33,029 nucleotides of DNA from Lyngbya sp. CCAP 1446/10 (GCF_026130175.1 NZ_JAIGNI010000063.1:1-33029); one strand, 5' to 3'; counted from the stretch's first letter, positions 1 through 9,320 are shown. The notes: generated by a model from the letters alone, not told the origin. Translations and numbers: made by a program.

Positions 1-57
1 TCTTCGACGGGTATCGGGTAGGTCTGCGAAGGCTTCGACAATGGCAATTTGAGACAT
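1..57 (-). CDS. N-terminal fragment of a probable transposase (ISAs1-like), cut by the window edge
   Basis: Reading leftward from an ATG at 55-57 the frame stays open to the window edge and gives MSQIAIVEAFADLPDTRRR. The LPDTRR segment directly after the start resembles the N-terminus of ISAs1-family transposases, which begin with a short helix and an (I/L)PDxR motif. A short inverted repeat, ACATGA-CATA-TCATGT at 54-69, overlaps the start codon. No Shine-Dalgarno sequence is visible. Only 19 residues can be seen, so the family is recognised from memory and stays tentative. It could equally be an unrelated gene start. Confidence 0.4.
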   Translation of the reverse strand, partial: MSQIAIVEAFADLPDTRRR

Positions 58-144
58 GACATATCATGTGAATGACTACAATACTTTATTATCATATCAG
101 CTACTCAACCAGAATGAAATAGCCCTGCACTCAATTCTCTTATT

Positions 145-894
145 TTATGAGGAAACAATGCTGCCATCTGGCATGATTGTTTCTTTCAAATGAGCATCGG
201 CCAGATTAGCTCCCGCCAAGTTTGCTCCTCTTAAATTTGCCCCGGTCAAATTCGCCCCTCTCAAATCAGCTTTGCCAAGGTTTGCCCACCGGAAATCGGC
301 AGCACTAAAGTCCGCAAAACTGAGATTTGCCCGAAAAAGATATGCTCCAGTGAAATGAGCTTCACCGAGGTTAGCTTTAGATAAATTTGCTGCGTAAAAA
401 TGCGCTTCAATCAATTCGGCTTGATTGAGATTGGCTTGACTGAGATTAGCCTGATTGAGGTTCACGCCGATCGCATTAACTCGAAACATTGCCGCACCGA
501 TTAAATTCGCATCTCCTAAATCGGCTTGTTGGAGATTGGCAGCACTGATGTCCGCCCCAATTAAATTAGCACCGCTCAAATCAGCTCCCCGGAGGTCGGC
601 CACTCGCAGATTTGCTCCCGTTAAATTGGATTTAACTAATTTAGTATCGAGGAGTTGCGCTCCGGCAAGATTTGCTAAACTCAGGTTAGAATCGGATAGA
701 TTAGCTGCAATTAATTTTGCCTTAAATAAGTCTATTTTAAAAAGGTTAGACCGCCACAAATTCGCGCCTCTGAGATTTGCTTCGGCGAGGTTAGCTTCGC
801 TGAGATCCGGCTCGATATTTGGGTTGATATTTCTCCATTCAATCCAACTAACTGCACCTTTTTTTAACAGCGCTAAATGCTGTGTATTTGCCAT
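145..894 (-). CDS. Pentapeptide-repeat protein
   Basis: This 249-residue protein consists, from about residue 30 almost to its end, of tandem A(D/N)LxX pentapeptides (ANLAEANLRGANL and similar). The family folds into a right-handed quadrilateral beta-helix, and its cellular role is usually unknown. There is no signal peptide or membrane segment, so it is probably cytoplasmic. A GTG six codons upstream also keeps the frame open. However, AAAGGAG lies between that GTG and the ATG at 892-894 with good spacing to the ATG, so the ATG is preferred. The gene follows ccmP by 20 bases on the same strand, so co-transcription is likely. The short non-repeat tail ends MPDGSIVSS. Confidence 0.9.
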   Translation of the reverse strand: MANTQHLALLKKGAVSWIEWRNINPNIEPDLSEANLAEANLRGANLWRSNLFKIDLFKAKLIAANLSDSNLSLANLAGAQLLDTKLVKSNLTGANLRVADLRGADLSGANLIGADISAANLQQADLGDANLIGAAMFRVNAIGVNLNQANLSQANLNQAELIEAHFYAANLSKANLGEAHFTGAYLFRANLSFADFSAADFRWANLGKADLRGANLTGANLRGANLAGANLADAHLKETIMPDGSIVSS

Positions 895-914
895 AATTGC
901 ATCTCCTTTCACCT

Positions 915-1559
915 CTATTCTTTGCGACCAAAAATTGCAGGATTTTCGCGACCAGACACGCTTTCCACTGCCGCAATTGCTGCCCTGGAACCTGCTAAAA
1001 TATCTTGTTCTGAGCCGCCGAGGTAAAGTCGCCCAAAACTGCCGACAGCTTGAACTTCTAAGATGTTAATCGAGGCGCCTTTTTCTGCTTCATTGGCTGC
1101 CAGGGCTGCATAGGCTGCGGGTTCTACTTCTAAGACATAAAGAGTTTGTCCCGCCAGCAGCAACTGTCCGCGCCTAGTGCGGTTGATTAATTGCGTTTGG
1201 TGCGGGTCAATGTTGCGAATAATTTGACTGGAAATCACCCGCGGTTTGATACACTCTTCTCTGCGGACTCCGATGAATTCGAGAATTGCTTTGCCGGCGG
1301 CCCGGGTTTCTCCCTGCTGGCCTGAGTGTACTTCCAGCAAGCCGTACAGGCGTTCGACTATCTGGATTCCGGGGCGCACGGAGGCAGATTTGAGGGCTAC
1401 ATCGGTAATTCGGTTAATTTCGATACCGGGTGAGATTTCTATCCACAGCGACGCATCGCCCGGTAGTGGCAAGAATCCGGCGGCGATTGTGCCGATGTAT
1501 GCTGCGTGCTGTGGCTGCAAGTTGTCGAGAAATACGTAGCTGCGTAGCTCTATACCCAA
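915..1559 (-). CDS. ccmP: Carboxysome shell protein CcmP (tandem BMC domain)
   Basis: The 214-residue product matches my memory of cyanobacterial CcmP almost from end to end: it begins [15 protein letters not shown], contains [16 protein letters not shown], and has [17 protein letters not shown] near its end. CcmP is a BMC-T shell protein with two fused BMC domains (about residues 1-105 and 106-205). Its trimers stack into a double layer with a gated central pore, thought to pass metabolites such as 3-PGA or RuBP across the beta-carboxysome shell. The conserved N-terminus starts at a TTG (1557-1559), preceded by GGAG about 11 bases upstream. CcmP is usually encoded away from the main ccm operon, as here. 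A pentapeptide-repeat gene follows 20 bases downstream. Confidence 0.93.
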   Translation of the reverse strand: MGIELRSYVFLDNLQPQHAAYIGTIAAGFLPLPGDASLWIEISPGIEINRITDVALKSASVRPGIQIVERLYGLLEVHSGQQGETRAAGKAILEFIGVRREECIKPRVISSQIIRNIDPHQTQLINRTRRGQLLLAGQTLYVLEVEPAAYAALAANEAEKGASINILEVQAVGSFGRLYLGGSEQDILAGSRAAIAAVESVSGRENPAIFGRKE

Positions 1560-1883
1560 TTTGTTTTGATCTCCGTCGATCGAGCTTTAAGTGTTTTCTG
1601 TACAAGATCTGAGTTTACCTTTTTTTGTGAACAACACATTCTTTGTGGTCGAGAGTCCCAGAGTGCCTCAGCAGCGAAGGAAGTACGAGGCCCACGATTC
1701 CTAGTACCGGAGTGGCAGGCGCGAGCAATATTTAATTTCCTGGGCATGGTAAAAATCTCAGATCAATCTGTAGTAATAGGTGGAATCGATTAATGTTTAC
1801 TGCTACAGATGGATTTAGCTTTCAGAGCCGATCGATATAGTGGTGATAGTTAAAGATTTTTGCCAACAGAGAGCATTTGAATT
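1560..1883. other. Intergenic region between divergent ccmP and the WGxxGxxG gene
   Basis: These 324 bases separate two divergent genes and must hold both promoters, but I see no convincing -10/-35 pair. Short open frames on both strands (about 60-75 codons) have no recognisable motif and no ribosome-binding site. A stretch at about 1648-1725 is GC-richer than its surroundings and may be a decayed repeat. Confidence 0.4.
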
Positions 1884-2201
1884 ATGAAACGTTCTGACTT
1901 ATCCAAAGCAATCGGTGCAGGTATTATCGCTGCTGGTTTAGCCATTGCACCAGCTCATCTGCCTGCTGCGGCTCAGACAAATACAGCGCCCGGTACTAAC
2001 AGCAGAACCACCACCACCACCACAGCTCCTCGCTCCGATGTATACAGTGCTGATACCAATCGCGATTTTGATTGGGGATGGTTGGGCTTGCTCGGCTTGT
2101 CGGGTTTGTTCGGTTTGATGCCCCGCAAACGCGAAGAAAATGTCCGCTACACTACCACAACGGGCGATCGCGAGCCCGCAGTTCGCACCGACTTCCGCTA
2201 A
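1884..2201 (+). CDS. Small exported protein with a WGxxGxxG-type C-terminal segment
   Basis: The protein has 105 residues. Residues 1-31 form a signal peptide: basic start MKRSDLSK, a hydrophobic stretch, and a likely AAA-Q cleavage site. A Thr-rich linker of about 20 residues follows. Residues about 66-80 (WGWLGLLGLSGLFGL) form a hydrophobic segment that resembles the WGxxGxxG motif of small surface or sorted proteins. It is followed directly by basic MPRKR, a stop-transfer pattern. The remaining tail is polar and Thr-rich. The likely location is the plasma or thylakoid membrane, or the periplasm. Function is unknown. A terminator at 2279-2307 suggests a single-gene transcript. Confidence 0.8.
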   Translation: MKRSDLSKAIGAGIIAAGLAIAPAHLPAAAQTNTAPGTNSRTTTTTTAPRSDVYSADTNRDFDWGWLGLLGLSGLFGLMPRKREENVRYTTTTGDREPAVRTDFR

Positions 2202-2278
2202 TGATCGAGTATAACGGACTGTGATCATGATACATGAACAAGATGTTTTAACCTGTCGGACGATCGCGAATAATCCTC

Positions 2279-2307
2279 AAAAAACCTCCATCTGTGAGGT
2301 TTTTTTG
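2279..2307 (+). terminator. Rho-independent-type terminator after the WGxxGxxG gene
   Basis: AAAAAACCTC and GAGGTTTTTTT flank a seven-base loop, giving a strong short stem that runs into a T tract. Because the stem is A- and T-flanked on both sides, it can also act on the minus strand. Confidence 0.75.
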
Positions 2308-2381
2308 TTAGGTATTGTATGATGCGATCTATTGGTTTGTAGTGAGAACTTTAGTCCGAGCGATCGAACCTATCTAAGACT

Positions 2382-5300
2382 TTAAACAATATTTTCGCCC
2401 GATCGATCCACGAGCAAATCCAACATCACCTGCACCAACTTATCGGGATCTAAAGGCTTAGAAATGTGCCGCTGGAACCCCGCAGCCATGGCTTGCTGAT
2501 AGTCAATTTCTCCAGCATAAGCCGTGAGGGCGATCGCCGGTACGAGTCCGCCTTGCTCTGGCGGCAGAGCCCGCACCTGCCGCAGCAACATATAACCGTC
2601 GGTGTCGGGCATTCCAATATCGCTCAACAGCATATCCGGCAGAGACTGAGTTAAAACCGCCAAGGCATCGGCGGCGCTAGCAACTGCTGTCACGCTTGCG
2701 CCACAATCCTCCAGCAGAAAAACCACCAAATCTCGCGCATCAGCATCATCATCCACGGCTAACACCCGGATACCGCTCAAATCGAAGGATGTTTCCGCCA
2801 TTGTCGGTGCGGGAATTGTCGGAGGTTGCACGGGCATCAGGGGGATCTTGACGGTAAATGTCGCGCCTTGTCCTTCGCCGGGACTGTCGGATTTGACTGT
2901 GCCACCGTGGAGTTCGACGAGATGGCGGACGATCGCCAATCCTAAACCCAATCCGCCAAACTTGCGCGTAAACGTGCTGTCTGCTTGCCGGAAATAGTCG
3001 AACACGTAGGGCAGAAAATCAGAAACAATGCCTTTGCCCGTATCAGTTACACTAATTTGAGCGTCGTTATCAATTTGATCGAGCTTGACTGCGATTTTGC
3101 CGGACGGCGGGGTGAACTTGACGGCATTTGACAGCAAATTCCACATTACCTGCTGAAGTCGGCCTGCATCGCCCAACACCAGCCCGATATTTAGTGCAAA
3201 TTCAGTGCAGATTTGAATCGATTTAACTTCCGCTGACAGACGCACCGTTTCAATCGCCGCGCCGATCGCCCCGGCTAAATCCACAGGTACAATATTCAAG
3301 CTGACTTTGCCTTGCAGAATCCCCGACACGTCGAGCAAATCTTCGATTAGCTGGGTTTGCAATTTGGCGTTGCGCTCGATCGTCTCTAGGGCGTAGCGCT
3401 GCTTTTCCGGTGTCAGACAGTTCGATTGCAACAGCTTTGCCCAGCCCAGAATCGGGTTTAAGGGAGTCCGCAATTCGTGGGACAAAACAGCCAAAAATTC
3501 GTCTTTGACGCGGTTAGCGCGTTCTGCTTCCTCCCTGGCGGCCTTTTCGAGGGCTAGCAGGCGTTCCCGTTCATCTTCTGCATTGAGGCGATCGGTAATG
3601 TCGGTGTTGGTGCCGCACCAGCGCAGCACATTACCTGGCTCGTCGCGAATCGGCACGGCGCGGGAGAGAAACCAGCGGTACGATCCGTCTTTGCCGCGCA
3701 GGGGGAAAGTATCTTCCCAGAGTTCGCCTGTTTCACAGCAGCGCCTAAAGTTTGCGACAACGCGATCGACGTGTTCCGGGTGGTGAACCTGCTGCCAGCC
3801 CCAGCCTTGCATTTCCTCTAGCGTTGTGCCCGTGTAGTCAAACCAGCGCTGGTTGTACCAGAAAATCCAGCCTGTGGCATCTGTCATCCAAGCCAACTGG
3901 GCGATGTTGTCAGCTAGAGCGCGGAACCGATCCTCGCTTTCGTGCAAGTCCTGCAAGGCTCGCGCGTGCAGGATCACCGCCCAGAGGCGAGCCACCATTT
4001 CTTGCATCAGCGAAACTTCATCGGCCCGCCAGTGCCGCACCGTCTTTGATGCCACCAGCAAAAGAGCCACCCAGCGCCCTTCCTGAAGGCAGGGAACATC
4101 GACCAAAGCGCGAATGCCAAGGGCATCGTAGTTATCGAAAAAATGCGCTGTATGCTGGTCATTAGCTATATCTGAGATCGCCAGTGTTTGACCTGCCATA
4201 GAGACAGCTTTCAGTTCTGGGGTCTTAAAGTCTGAGATTTGATAGGTGCTGGCGATGCTGGGAAGCCCGGACTCGTGCCAGTCTCGATCGACAATTGCCC
4301 GATCGGCTTCTAGATCGATTTCGTGCCAGATGCAGCGATCGACATTTAAATATTCTCCCAGACTGCTCGTGGCTTCCCACAACATTTCTGTGGGGTTGGA
4401 GCGCTGGCGCAAGCGGAGTTCGAGGCCCGAGAGAAACTGCTCGTTGAGTTGGTCTTTTTTGCGATCGTGAATGTCGGTATTTGTGCCGATCCACTCGACA
4501 ATCCGGCCGCCTCCGTCGCGAATGGGGATGGCGCGGGACAAATGCCAGCGTTCCATTTGGTCTGCTGCCCGCAGCAGGCGGAACTCAACTTGATAAAATT
4601 CTCCGGTAATTTGACACTCTTGCCAGCGGGCAAAAGCTTCTGCCAACTCCCACGGCGGCACTAGGGACTCCCAATGGTTTTGAGCGGCTTCCTCGTAAGA
4701 CATTCCCAGATATTCCGACCATTTTTGATTGGCAAAGCGAAGTTCTCCGGCGGTGTCTACATTCCAAATCAGGTGGGGCAGCGACTCAGCCAGGAAGCGG
4801 AAGCGGCGGTCGCTTTCTGCTAAGCTTTCTTCGGCTTGTTTGCGATCGTCAATATCAATCCCGATCCCCACCCATTGCAGCACCTGTCCCTCCCTGTCTT
4901 TGACGGGCACAAGTCGCGCCAAATGCCAGCGGTAGGTGCCGTCAAACCTGCGTACCCGACATTCAAATTCGTAGGATTCCCCTGCTTGAATCCCCTGAGT
5001 GCGGGTGGCGACAACTGCGGGCAAATCCTCATGATGAAATAATTCCAGCACAGGCACTGTCAGAGGCAATTCTGGAATCATGCCCGTGTAGCTTTGCCAG
5101 TGCTGGTTGCAAAACTCTAACCTGCCGTCGGCGGTGTTGATCCACATTAATTGCGGGACGGCATCGGCGAGGGTGCGGTAGCGATTTTCGCTTTGGCGCA
5201 GTGCTTCTTCTATTTGCCGGCGTTCGGTTTTGTCTTGCATGATTTTCAGGAAACCTTGCACGTCGCCTGCTGCGTCGCGCAGGGGCATCACCAGCCCGCT

Positions 5301-6167
5301 GCCCCAAAAGCGGCTGCCGTCTTTGCGGAGGTGCCAGCGCTCGTTTTCTGCTTTTCCCTCAGTCAGCGCCAAGTGCATTTCTAATTCCGGCTTTCTGGCT
5401 GCTGAGTCTTCTGGGGTGAAGATGATTCGTCCGTGCTGGCCGACGATTTCTGCTTCGGCATAGCCCAGCAATCTCTCTGCGCCTGCGTTCCAACTGGTAA
5501 GGTGTCCACCGGTGTCGAGGGTGAAGATGGCGTAGTCTTTGGCGCTGTCGAGTATCAACTGGAGGTGCGTTTCGCGATCGCGCAAAGCTTCTGTGGTGCG
5601 ATCAGCGCGATCGATTTTTAGGGCGGCAACGGCAAAGTCTGCTAGGGCGATCGCGATCCGCAAGTCTTCGCTATCGAACTGCCGGGAATCGTGAGAGACT
5701 ATCCAGATTGCTCCCAGCGGTTGATTTACGGCGTACAGCGGCACGACTAAGGCTTCGGCGATCGGCATTCCTAGCTGCTGCAACTGAGTAAAGTATTGTT
5801 CTGGATGCAAGTAAAGCTGGGGAGTTTGCAAGTCTAGACCTGCTCCTGACAAACGCAACGTCTGGGGTTTATTTGTTTGTTCTGCGGCTTCCCAAGCGCC
5901 CGCCAAGGCTTCCCAATATAAAATTTGTTCTGATGTGGCATTTTGTGCTAACAAACAGACTCCGACGCTGCCTGCGCTGCACAAATTTTGGGCGATCGCC
6001 ACCAGTGTTTTGAGCAGCGTGTGCGGCGAGGTTGCCAATTGTCGGGCCAGCGTTTGCAGCGCTAGGTTTTCTGCTTGCAGATCCCGATGGCGAGGATTGC
6101 GGCGCGACAGTTCCTGGGCGATCGAAATGTCGGTTAAATTAGTTTGTGGGGTTTGCCAAGGTTCCAT
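2382..6167 (-). CDS. Hybrid sensor histidine kinase with GAF and PAS domains and a receiver
   Basis: This is a 1261-residue soluble kinase with no transmembrane segment. Approximate domain order: GAF (50-185), PAS (200-318), PAS (325-445), PAS (448-570), GAF (577-738), PAS (742-863), HisKA (885-955), HATPase_c (1000-1115) and response-regulator receiver (1135-1255). The phosphoacceptor is H897 in SHELRTP. ATP-site motifs are NLLSNAVKF (1010-1018), DTGKG (1042-1046) and GGLGLGL (1071-1077). The receiver has the acidic pair in VDDDAD, D1183 as phosphorylation site in LSDIGMPD, and KP near the end. The PAS and GAF domains should sense cytoplasmic signals such as light, redox state or ligands. 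The first GAF has no evident bilin-binding Cys. No output regulator is adjacent, so the partner is unknown. Confidence 0.95.
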   Translation of the reverse strand: MEPWQTPQTNLTDISIAQELSRRNPRHRDLQAENLALQTLARQLATSPHTLLKTLVAIAQNLCSAGSVGVCLLAQNATSEQILYWEALAGAWEAAEQTNKPQTLRLSGAGLDLQTPQLYLHPEQYFTQLQQLGMPIAEALVVPLYAVNQPLGAIWIVSHDSRQFDSEDLRIAIALADFAVAALKIDRADRTTEALRDRETHLQLILDSAKDYAIFTLDTGGHLTSWNAGAERLLGYAEAEIVGQHGRIIFTPEDSAARKPELEMHLALTEGKAENERWHLRKDGSRFWGSGLVMPLRDAAGDVQGFLKIMQDKTERRQIEEALRQSENRYRTLADAVPQLMWINTADGRLEFCNQHWQSYTGMIPELPLTVPVLELFHHEDLPAVVATRTQGIQAGESYEFECRVRRFDGTYRWHLARLVPVKDREGQVLQWVGIGIDIDDRKQAEESLAESDRRFRFLAESLPHLIWNVDTAGELRFANQKWSEYLGMSYEEAAQNHWESLVPPWELAEAFARWQECQITGEFYQVEFRLLRAADQMERWHLSRAIPIRDGGGRIVEWIGTNTDIHDRKKDQLNEQFLSGLELRLRQRSNPTEMLWEATSSLGEYLNVDRCIWHEIDLEADRAIVDRDWHESGLPSIASTYQISDFKTPELKAVSMAGQTLAISDIANDQHTAHFFDNYDALGIRALVDVPCLQEGRWVALLLVASKTVRHWRADEVSLMQEMVARLWAVILHARALQDLHESEDRFRALADNIAQLAWMTDATGWIFWYNQRWFDYTGTTLEEMQGWGWQQVHHPEHVDRVVANFRRCCETGELWEDTFPLRGKDGSYRWFLSRAVPIRDEPGNVLRWCGTNTDITDRLNAEDERERLLALEKAAREEAERANRVKDEFLAVLSHELRTPLNPILGWAKLLQSNCLTPEKQRYALETIERNAKLQTQLIEDLLDVSGILQGKVSLNIVPVDLAGAIGAAIETVRLSAEVKSIQICTEFALNIGLVLGDAGRLQQVMWNLLSNAVKFTPPSGKIAVKLDQIDNDAQISVTDTGKGIVSDFLPYVFDYFRQADSTFTRKFGGLGLGLAIVRHLVELHGGTVKSDSPGEGQGATFTVKIPLMPVQPPTIPAPTMAETSFDLSGIRVLAVDDDADARDLVVFLLEDCGASVTAVASAADALAVLTQSLPDMLLSDIGMPDTDGYMLLRQVRALPPEQGGLVPAIALTAYAGEIDYQQAMAAGFQRHISKPLDPDKLVQVMLDLLVDRSGENIV

Positions 6168-6457
6168 CTATTTAGTCGTCTTGATGTCTTTCGGTCTGAG
6201 CGGGCGCGCAATTAAAGCATCTGCTATTGTATTATCTACCCACAGACAGAAACAGTTATCTATCTTTGGAATTACTTTTAAGTTTTTCGGCTAGATGATT
6301 GGGAGCCGTCGATTTTAGATTTTAGACTTCGGCGCGATCGCGATCGTCGGAGGATTTCAGATTTACTCCCCAGATAAATCTGGGAGCTTGAACAGCAGTC
6401 TAAAATGTTTGATTTCTCCACAACAGGAGTCGCGGGCTTGTATCGTTTTTTGGCAAA

Positions 6458-7063
6458 TCAAGGAATCAATTCGCCCCCACAAAGAGATAAAATAGTATTC
6501 AGAAAAGCCTTTAATTCAGGACAGACTACCGCAGCATCCATGAGATTTTGTCCGTCTAATATTCTTTTGGCATCCCGCGCTTTATCGTAGCTCCGACGTT
6601 TCCCCTGTTCAAATATTTCTTTAATCCGATAAGAAGGTGGATTATTGTGATTGACCAGTTCAGGAGAACCGCTAGGAACCGCTCTATTGCCTCCTGATAT
6701 TTGCTGAATTTTTGACCAAAAAGGTAACAGCCAAGCTTCAAAGTCATGGGAAGCTGCATGGGGATAAAATTTAGGATTGTCCCCCACCCATTTTTTCATT
6801 TGAGCCTTAGCATCCGCTGCATCTTTAAAATCTTTAGTACCCGTATAAACATCTGTTAGTGCAATTACAGCATCATAGGCATCTCTACCAGTCAATAAAT
6901 TTTCGACAACTCGCCTGAGTTTTTCTTCTTTGTAAATATGACCTTCACAAGATATAAACTTTAATTTTGGCATCTGCTGTCCCAGGCGTGACTTGAGAAA
7001 TTCTTGCAACTTAGCCTTAAATGCCATTTCCGTTGCTCCTTCAACCAAAATAGCAATCTTCAC
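6458..7063 (-). CDS. DUF4276-like TOPRIM-fold protein, partner of the upstream ATPase
   Basis: The 201-residue product opens MKIAILVEGATE, the first TOPRIM strand with its conserved Glu (E8). A second acidic cluster, ALTDVYTG (D71), follows, then the HDFEAWLLPFW segment (106-116) that is typical of DUF4276. TOPRIM folds bind a metal and cut or join phosphodiesters. The best start is GTG at 7061-7063. It overlaps the ATPase stop codon (GTGA) and has GGAGG six bases upstream. An ATG ten codons further upstream lies inside the ATPase gene and has no comparable site. Translational coupling suggests that the two proteins act together, as in OLD- or PARIS-type systems. The nuclease activity is inferred. 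Confidence 0.8.
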   Translation of the reverse strand: MKIAILVEGATEMAFKAKLQEFLKSRLGQQMPKLKFISCEGHIYKEEKLRRVVENLLTGRDAYDAVIALTDVYTGTKDFKDAADAKAQMKKWVGDNPKFYPHAASHDFEAWLLPFWSKIQQISGGNRAVPSGSPELVNHNNPPSYRIKEIFEQGKRRSYDKARDAKRILDGQNLMDAAVVCPELKAFLNTILSLCGGELIP

Positions 7064-8214
7064 GGTCTGCCTCCAAAAATGTTCATTGCCCAAAGCTGAT
7101 CCAAGCTATAATCTTCTAACCAGTGTTCTAAGTCTATAGAGTTAGCCCAAGTTAGAGTTGTGACACCATCTTCAGAATCACAAACTAGCACCTCGTGAGG
7201 CTTTAAAAATCGGATCAGTCTATCGGAATGAGTTGCTACAATTAGTTGAGTTCTTTGAGCAGCTTCTCTCATGGCATTCGCTAACAGTTGTAACAACTCT
7301 GGATGTAAACTAACTTCCGGCTCATCAATCAGCGTGACAGCACTCAAATCTCGGCTTTGCAGCAGGGTGATTAACCAGAGAAATCTGAGCGTCCCTTCTG
7401 ATAGTTGGTGCATATAAAAAGGATGAGAAAAATTTCTATCTTTCCAAGTCATTGCTAAAGTTCCGGCTGCTACTGGCGGAAAGCTTAATCGTTCAAAATC
7501 AGGAAAAGCCGCAGCCAGTGTATCTTGGATAATTTCAAATCGATTCGGATCTGTTTCTCGCAGATAATAGAGGCATGAAACTAAATCTTCTCCCTTACTA
7601 CCGGGCAAAGTTGCAGGCCGCATAGATTGAGGTAAACGGATCGGACTTTGAGGGGAAAGATTCAACTCCCCAGCCTTATAAAAGCTACATGAAGCTAAGT
7701 GCTGCCTCAATGTTTCTGGTTCCCGATACATCTTAGGAACCTGAGCAAGTGAGCTTTCCAAAGGATTGTACTGCCAGTTTGGGCGTAGTAGCTTTTCATC
7801 CTCTGGACTGAAATACTTGACATCTAAACCGCGAGATTCAATATACTTAAAAGGTTGAGAAGCATGGCGATTGCGCTGTTGGATTAGAGTTTCTGAACCA
7901 ATTTCATAGAATTGACCTTTGGTTGCAAGTTTCAGAGAATAGTTTAGCGGTTCCTGATTCTCTATAGGCATCGATAAGGAGATTGACACGCTATCAGCCC
8001 GGTCTAATGTTACCATCTGAGTTAGACCGCCCAACTCGGAAATTTTGGACTGTAACTGACCGTTGGCTGATGCTGCTAAAAGTGAGAATATTTCTAAGAA
8101 AGAACTTTTCCCAACACCGTTAGCACCAATCATCACTGTCAGAGGTCGCATTTCCACCTCTGCTGAAAACAAACGGCGAAACCCCTCGATCTTTAGGCGC
8201 TCAAATGTGTTCAT
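7060..8214 (-). CDS. AAA15/AAA21-type ABC-like ATPase
   Basis: The 384-residue protein has a Walker A GANGVGKSS (30-38), an ABC-type signature LSEGTLRF (271-278), a Walker B LIDEPEVSLHPEL with D297 and E298, and the switch histidine in ATHSD (H329). This is the layout of SMC/RecF-like ATPases of the AAA15/AAA21 class (OLD, RloC, AriA relatives). No nuclease domain is fused; the TOPRIM protein is encoded by the next, overlapping gene. The middle (about 60-250) is less conserved and probably forms the dimer or effector interface. The ATG at 8212-8214 is the natural start. The role is probably phage defence or DNA repair, inferred from the family and the pairing. Confidence 0.9.
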   Translation of the reverse strand: MNTFERLKIEGFRRLFSAEVEMRPLTVMIGANGVGKSSFLEIFSLLAASANGQLQSKISELGGLTQMVTLDRADSVSISLSMPIENQEPLNYSLKLATKGQFYEIGSETLIQQRNRHASQPFKYIESRGLDVKYFSPEDEKLLRPNWQYNPLESSLAQVPKMYREPETLRQHLASCSFYKAGELNLSPQSPIRLPQSMRPATLPGSKGEDLVSCLYYLRETDPNRFEIIQDTLAAAFPDFERLSFPPVAAGTLAMTWKDRNFSHPFYMHQLSEGTLRFLWLITLLQSRDLSAVTLIDEPEVSLHPELLQLLANAMREAAQRTQLIVATHSDRLIRFLKPHEVLVCDSEDGVTTLTWANSIDLEHWLEDYSLDQLWAMNIFGGRP

Positions 8215-8431
8215 AACTTTTGCTCTTGAGCTTGTAGAATCGTAATATGCACAATTTTATTCCAGGATTGCGCTTTTTTCCATATCTGACTAGGACATAA
8301 ATTCAGTCGATGTTGGACAAGGAAAATACTGTTTTTCAGCGCGTTATTAAAAATTAAGAAATAAAAATCAAAAAATGTTCCAATCCGTGTCAAAATGATA
8401 TTAACAATTTTTTTGAGTTGGAAAACTAACG

Positions 8432-9187
8432 ATGAGTGTAAATCCTAAATTGCAGCGCGCATTTGAGCAAGGCCGCGCCTTGAAAATTATCAGCGGTTTA
8501 AATAATTTTGATGCGGCCAACGTTGCGGCTGTTGTCAAAGCAGCGGATCTCGGCGGTGCAACATTTGTCGATATTGCTTGCGATCGCGATTTGGTATTGA
8601 TGGCAAAACAGTTGACAGATTTGCCAATTTGTGTATCTGCTGTCGAACCGCAAAAGTTTGTGGCTGCGGTAGAAGCGGGCGCTGATTTGATTGAAATTGG
8701 CAACTTTGATGCTTTCTACGCACTAGGCCGCCGCTTTGAAGCTGAGGAAGTTTTGGAGTTGACTCGCGAAACGCGATCGCTATTTCCGAACATCACGCTT
8801 TCTGTCACAGTTCCCCACATTCTGACACTGGACAAACAGGTGCAGTTAGCAACAGAATTAGTCAAAGCTGGCGCGAATATCATTCAAACCGAAGGCGGCA
8901 CTAGCGCCCAACCAATTCACGCCGGAACTTTAGGATTAATTGAAAAAGCAGCGCCTACTTTGGCCGCCGCCTTTGAAATTTCCCGCGCCGTACAAGTCCC
9001 CGTACTCTGCGCTTCGGGCATCTCCAGCGTCACCGCACCGCTTGCTATTGGTGCCGGTGCTGCGGGTGTTGGTGTCGGTTCTGCTGTCAGCCAACTTAAC
9101 AGCGAAGTGGCGATGATTGCGGTTGTTCGCAGTTTGGTTGAAGCTTTGGCAAAAGTAGAGCGATCGCACTTTGCTGCTTCAATTTAA
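8432..9187 (+). CDS. ycf23: Ycf23/DUF561 family TIM-barrel protein
   Basis: The 251-residue protein is recognisable as Ycf23 (DUF561), a protein of cyanobacteria and algal plastids. It shows alternating beta/alpha units of a TIM barrel, for example LKIISGLNNF, GATFVDIAC, GADLIEIGNFD, GANIIQTEGG and VPVLCASGIS. Near the end is a Gly-rich phosphate-binding region, AIGAGAAGVGVGSAV. The fold resembles thiazole synthase and nitronate monooxygenase barrels, so it probably binds FMN or a phosphorylated ligand, but no reaction is established that I know of. No membrane segment is present. The upstream ribosome-binding site is weak. A perfect palindrome follows the stop codon at once. Confidence 0.9.
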   Translation: MSVNPKLQRAFEQGRALKIISGLNNFDAANVAAVVKAADLGGATFVDIACDRDLVLMAKQLTDLPICVSAVEPQKFVAAVEAGADLIEIGNFDAFYALGRRFEAEEVLELTRETRSLFPNITLSVTVPHILTLDKQVQLATELVKAGANIIQTEGGTSAQPIHAGTLGLIEKAAPTLAAAFEISRAVQVPVLCASGISSVTAPLAIGAGAAGVGVGSAVSQLNSEVAMIAVVRSLVEALAKVERSHFAASI

Positions 9188-9191
9188 TTCA

Positions 9192-9211
9192 GTTAACAGT
9201 TAACTGTTAAC
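9192..9211. repeat. Perfect 20-bp palindrome after ycf23
   Basis: GTTAACAGTTAACTGTTAAC reads the same on both strands. It runs into a second self-complementary decamer, CAGTTAACTG, at 9211-9220. Four GTTAAC/AACTG units follow one another directly. It may end ycf23 transcription or be a protein-binding site. Confidence 0.7.
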
Positions 9212-9320
9212 AGTTAACTGTTGACAAAAGAAGGAAGAGGATTGGAGTAATGAATCGTCTGATTTTAATTTATCCCGATCAGGGAGAGGCTTTAAACCAA
9301 TTTTCTCTGGTAATCAAGAA

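Noticed and set aside
455..1069. Plus-strand open frame of 204 codons
   Set aside because: It is antisense to the pentapeptide-repeat gene and ccmP; its periodic composition mirrors the pentapeptides.
1566..1793. Plus-strand open frame of 75 codons between ccmP and the WGxxGxxG gene
   Set aside because: No motif and no ribosome-binding site, and a similar open frame exists on the other strand.
3752..4165. Plus-strand open frame of 137 codons inside the kinase gene
   Set aside because: It is antisense to well-conserved PAS/GAF coding sequence with no independent support.
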